Assembly: GCA_031281765.1 (NCBI GenBank)
Contig: JAITEX010000037.1
Coordinates: forward strand, 1-7,072
Source: Eubacteriales Family XIII. Incertae Sedis bacterium
GTDB taxonomy: Bacteria; Bacillota; Clostridia; Peptostreptococcales; Anaerovoracaceae
Direction: 5' to 3'
DNA length: 7,072 nucleotides
In this document: piece by piece, positions 5,976 through 7,072 of the stretch
Layout: every line of letters starts with the position of its first letter
Position numbering within the stretch: the first letter of the stretch is position 1
Notes under the pieces: generated by a model
What the model saw: the letters and a program-made list of their open reading frames with translations, nothing else
What the model was told of the DNA's origin: nothing
The model's database searches: none
Program-made: the position numbers and the translations under genes

Positions 5976-6962
5976 GTGAAGAACATCAAAGCTATTTTAC
6001 TCGTTACGATAATAATAACCGCGCTTATAGCTGCGGGCTGCAGCGGCAATGACAAGCTGAAAGAGAGCCCGGAACCCCGACCGGGTACGGTAAGCCTGCT
6101 CCTGCCCTATGCGGAAACCGACGCCTTGGTACAGAACGACACCCAGCAGAAACTCATCGCTTCATTCGACGACGCCGCCCGGGAACAAATGTTTGTCGTT
6201 ACGCATATCTTTGCGGATGGCGACGCCGCCAGACAGGCGGCGCAGTTAACGGAAACCGCCGACGCCGGAACCGGCGTTATCGTGGTCGTTCCCGTGAGCG
6301 GAGCCGATTTGAGCGAAGGGCTTGCGGCCGCGGACAAAGCCGGCGTCCCCGTAATAGCCCTGCATGAAAGCATAGAGGGCGCGGATACGCTCAGCGCGGT
6401 TGTCGCGCCGGACTATAAGGAGGCGGTGACAAAACTCATAGATGCCGCACAAACGGCCCACCCGGATACCGGCATACTCTTTCTGAACGGCGGCCCGCAA
6501 GGCGACAAGACCGCGGACGCCATCGGCGGGTATATCGGTTCAGACTATCGCACTATGACTGCCATTTCCAGCGATTGGACCTTTGCGGGCGGTAGGAATG
6601 AAACGGCGCAATTTATAAAGGGCGCCGGGGCCATCCCCAGCGCAGTGGTAGCCATGAACGCGAGCATGGCTTCCGGCGCGGCACGGGCAATAGCCGACGC
6701 AAAACTGAGCGACAAGGTCGGCCTCTATGCGCTGAATCCCTCCGGGCTGAATGCGGATATGATAACATCGGGCAAAGCGGCCGCAGTTGCCGTGCCGGAC
6801 ACCGATGCGGAAGCGAAGCAGGCCATCGCCCTCTGCGCCGAACTGATTGCAAACAAAGAGGTCGAACTGAACCACCTCATACCCTTCCTGATAATTGATA
6901 CGGGCACTATTGAGGCATACCTGAACAAACCCGCGGCAGCGGAAACGCCCGCAACGGAATAA
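5976..6962 (+). CDS. Sugar-binding-type lipoprotein (class I periplasmic-binding fold), solo
   Basis: The 328-residue protein begins at a GTG with GGAGG (5966-5970) 5 nt upstream; the ATG at 5964 overlaps that SD and is rejected. Residues 1-21 form a lipoprotein signal peptide: Lys2 and Lys5, a hydrophobic stretch (6-18), then AAGC with Cys22 as the lipidated residue. The mature part has the two-lobe layout of ribose/galactose-type binding proteins (Peripla_BP_4-like). TVSLLLPYAETDALVQ is the first strand, VIVVVPVSGADLSEGL and AGVPVIALHE follow in lobe 1, and SAVVAMNASMASGAARAI (about 222-239) with a terminal NHLIPFLIIDTGT segment lie in lobe 2. In ribose-type proteins the lobe-2 segment usually reads ND-x-MA, with the Asp contacting sugar; here it is NASMA (Asn228-Ala229), so binding may differ. 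The tail is Ala/Thr/Glu-rich. No permease or ATPase gene is adjacent on either side. It may serve a distant transporter or act as a sensor. The ligand is unknown. Confidence 0.8.
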   Translation: MKNIKAILLVTIIITALIAAGCSGNDKLKESPEPRPGTVSLLLPYAETDALVQNDTQQKLIASFDDAAREQMFVVTHIFADGDAARQAAQLTETADAGTGVIVVVPVSGADLSEGLAAADKAGVPVIALHESIEGADTLSAVVAPDYKEAVTKLIDAAQTAHPDTGILFLNGGPQGDKTADAIGGYIGSDYRTMTAISSDWTFAGGRNETAQFIKGAGAIPSAVVAMNASMASGAARAIADAKLSDKVGLYALNPSGLNADMITSGKAAAVAVPDTDAEAKQAIALCAELIANKEVELNHLIPFLIIDTGTIEAYLNKPAAAETPATE

Positions 6963-6979
6963 GAAATAAATGAGTGAAA

Positions 6980-7017
6980 AAAATGACTGTCTCAAAATAA
7001 TGAGACAGTCATTTTTC
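6980..7017. terminator. Bidirectional intrinsic terminator between the lipoprotein gene and the 5S rRNA
   Basis: AAAAATGACTGTCTCA (6980-6995) and its exact complement (7002-7017) form a perfect 16-bp stem with a 6-nt AAATAA loop. The A/T ends give a T-run after the stem on both strands. It can therefore end the lipoprotein transcript from the left and the rRNA operon from the right. Confidence 0.92.
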
Positions 7018-7020
7018 ATA

Positions 7021-7072
7021 GGTATCCGGCAGCGACCTGCTTTCCCGGGAGGTCGCCCTCCAAGTATCATCG
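7021..7072 (-). rRNA. rrf: 5S ribosomal RNA, 3' part (5' part beyond window)
   Basis: Read on the minus strand, the last 52 bases start CGATGATACTTGG, continue GGGAAAGCAGGTCGCTGCC and end GGATACC. This aligns with the 3' half of bacterial 5S rRNA: the CGAUGGUA loop-E strand, the GGAGGG/CCUCCC helix, the GAGAGUAGG-like strand and the closing GCUGCC. The mature 3' end should be at about 7021, followed 3 bases later by the terminator stem. About 65 bases of the 5' half lie outside the window. An rRNA operon presumably continues to the right. Confidence 0.85.

Noticed and set aside
6540..7070. 176-codon minus-strand frame across the right end
   Set aside because: It runs through the 5S rRNA, the terminator stem and the antisense of the lipoprotein gene, so it is a chance frame.
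1..7072. CRISPR array, tRNA genes, transposase or insertion sequence
   Set aside because: No repeat-spacer pattern, tRNA cloverleaf, transposase frame or terminal repeats were seen on reading both strands by eye.

Overview
The window reads as chromosomal DNA of a Gram-positive anaerobe, most likely a gut-type member of the Clostridia. The evidence is a GC-rich body with strong Shine-Dalgarno (SD) sites, Firmicutes-style TPP-riboswitch and intrinsic-terminator control, a pyrophosphate-type phosphofructokinase, a ROK sugar kinase with the zinc-binding CxCGxxGC motif, a lipid kinase of the DgkB type, and a 5S rRNA 3' end at the right edge. The lineage is inferred, because no taxonomic marker gene is complete here.

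Left part (1-1620, minus strand): an almost complete ABC-F ATPase of the Lsa/Vga antibiotic-resistance type runs off the left edge. Its roughly 195-nt leader carries an extended -10 promoter, a very short upstream ORF and an intrinsic terminator. The terminator's 3' arm contains the SD and its T-tract abuts the ATG, which is the layout of a ribosome-mediated attenuator. This part is visibly more AT-rich than the rest and may be acquired DNA.

1690-2513, plus strand: a promoter, a TPP riboswitch and two consecutive intrinsic terminators lead into a wrecked gene region. What follows is the 5' part of thiN (thiamine diphosphokinase) with an internal deletion and frame change, joined to the 3' two-thirds of a HAD-family phosphatase. 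The regulatory front end looks intact while both genes it controls are broken.

2523-5810: three intact genes for housekeeping metabolism. They are a diacylglycerol-kinase-family lipid kinase (minus), a ROK-family sugar kinase, probably glucokinase (plus), and a PPi-dependent 6-phosphofructokinase (minus). The ROK and PFK genes converge with 20 bp between stops. If the ROK enzyme makes glucose-6-phosphate, the two act two steps apart in glycolysis.

5890-7072: closely spaced divergent promoters serve PFK and a solo sugar-binding-type lipoprotein. The lipoprotein gene ends at a perfect 16-bp bidirectional terminator, beyond which lies the 3' part of a 5S rRNA on the minus strand. The right edge therefore enters the end of an rRNA operon.

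I did not find a previously undescribed multi-gene system. The parts most worth a second look are the ABC-F attenuator leader and the riboswitch-thiN-HAD deletion scar.
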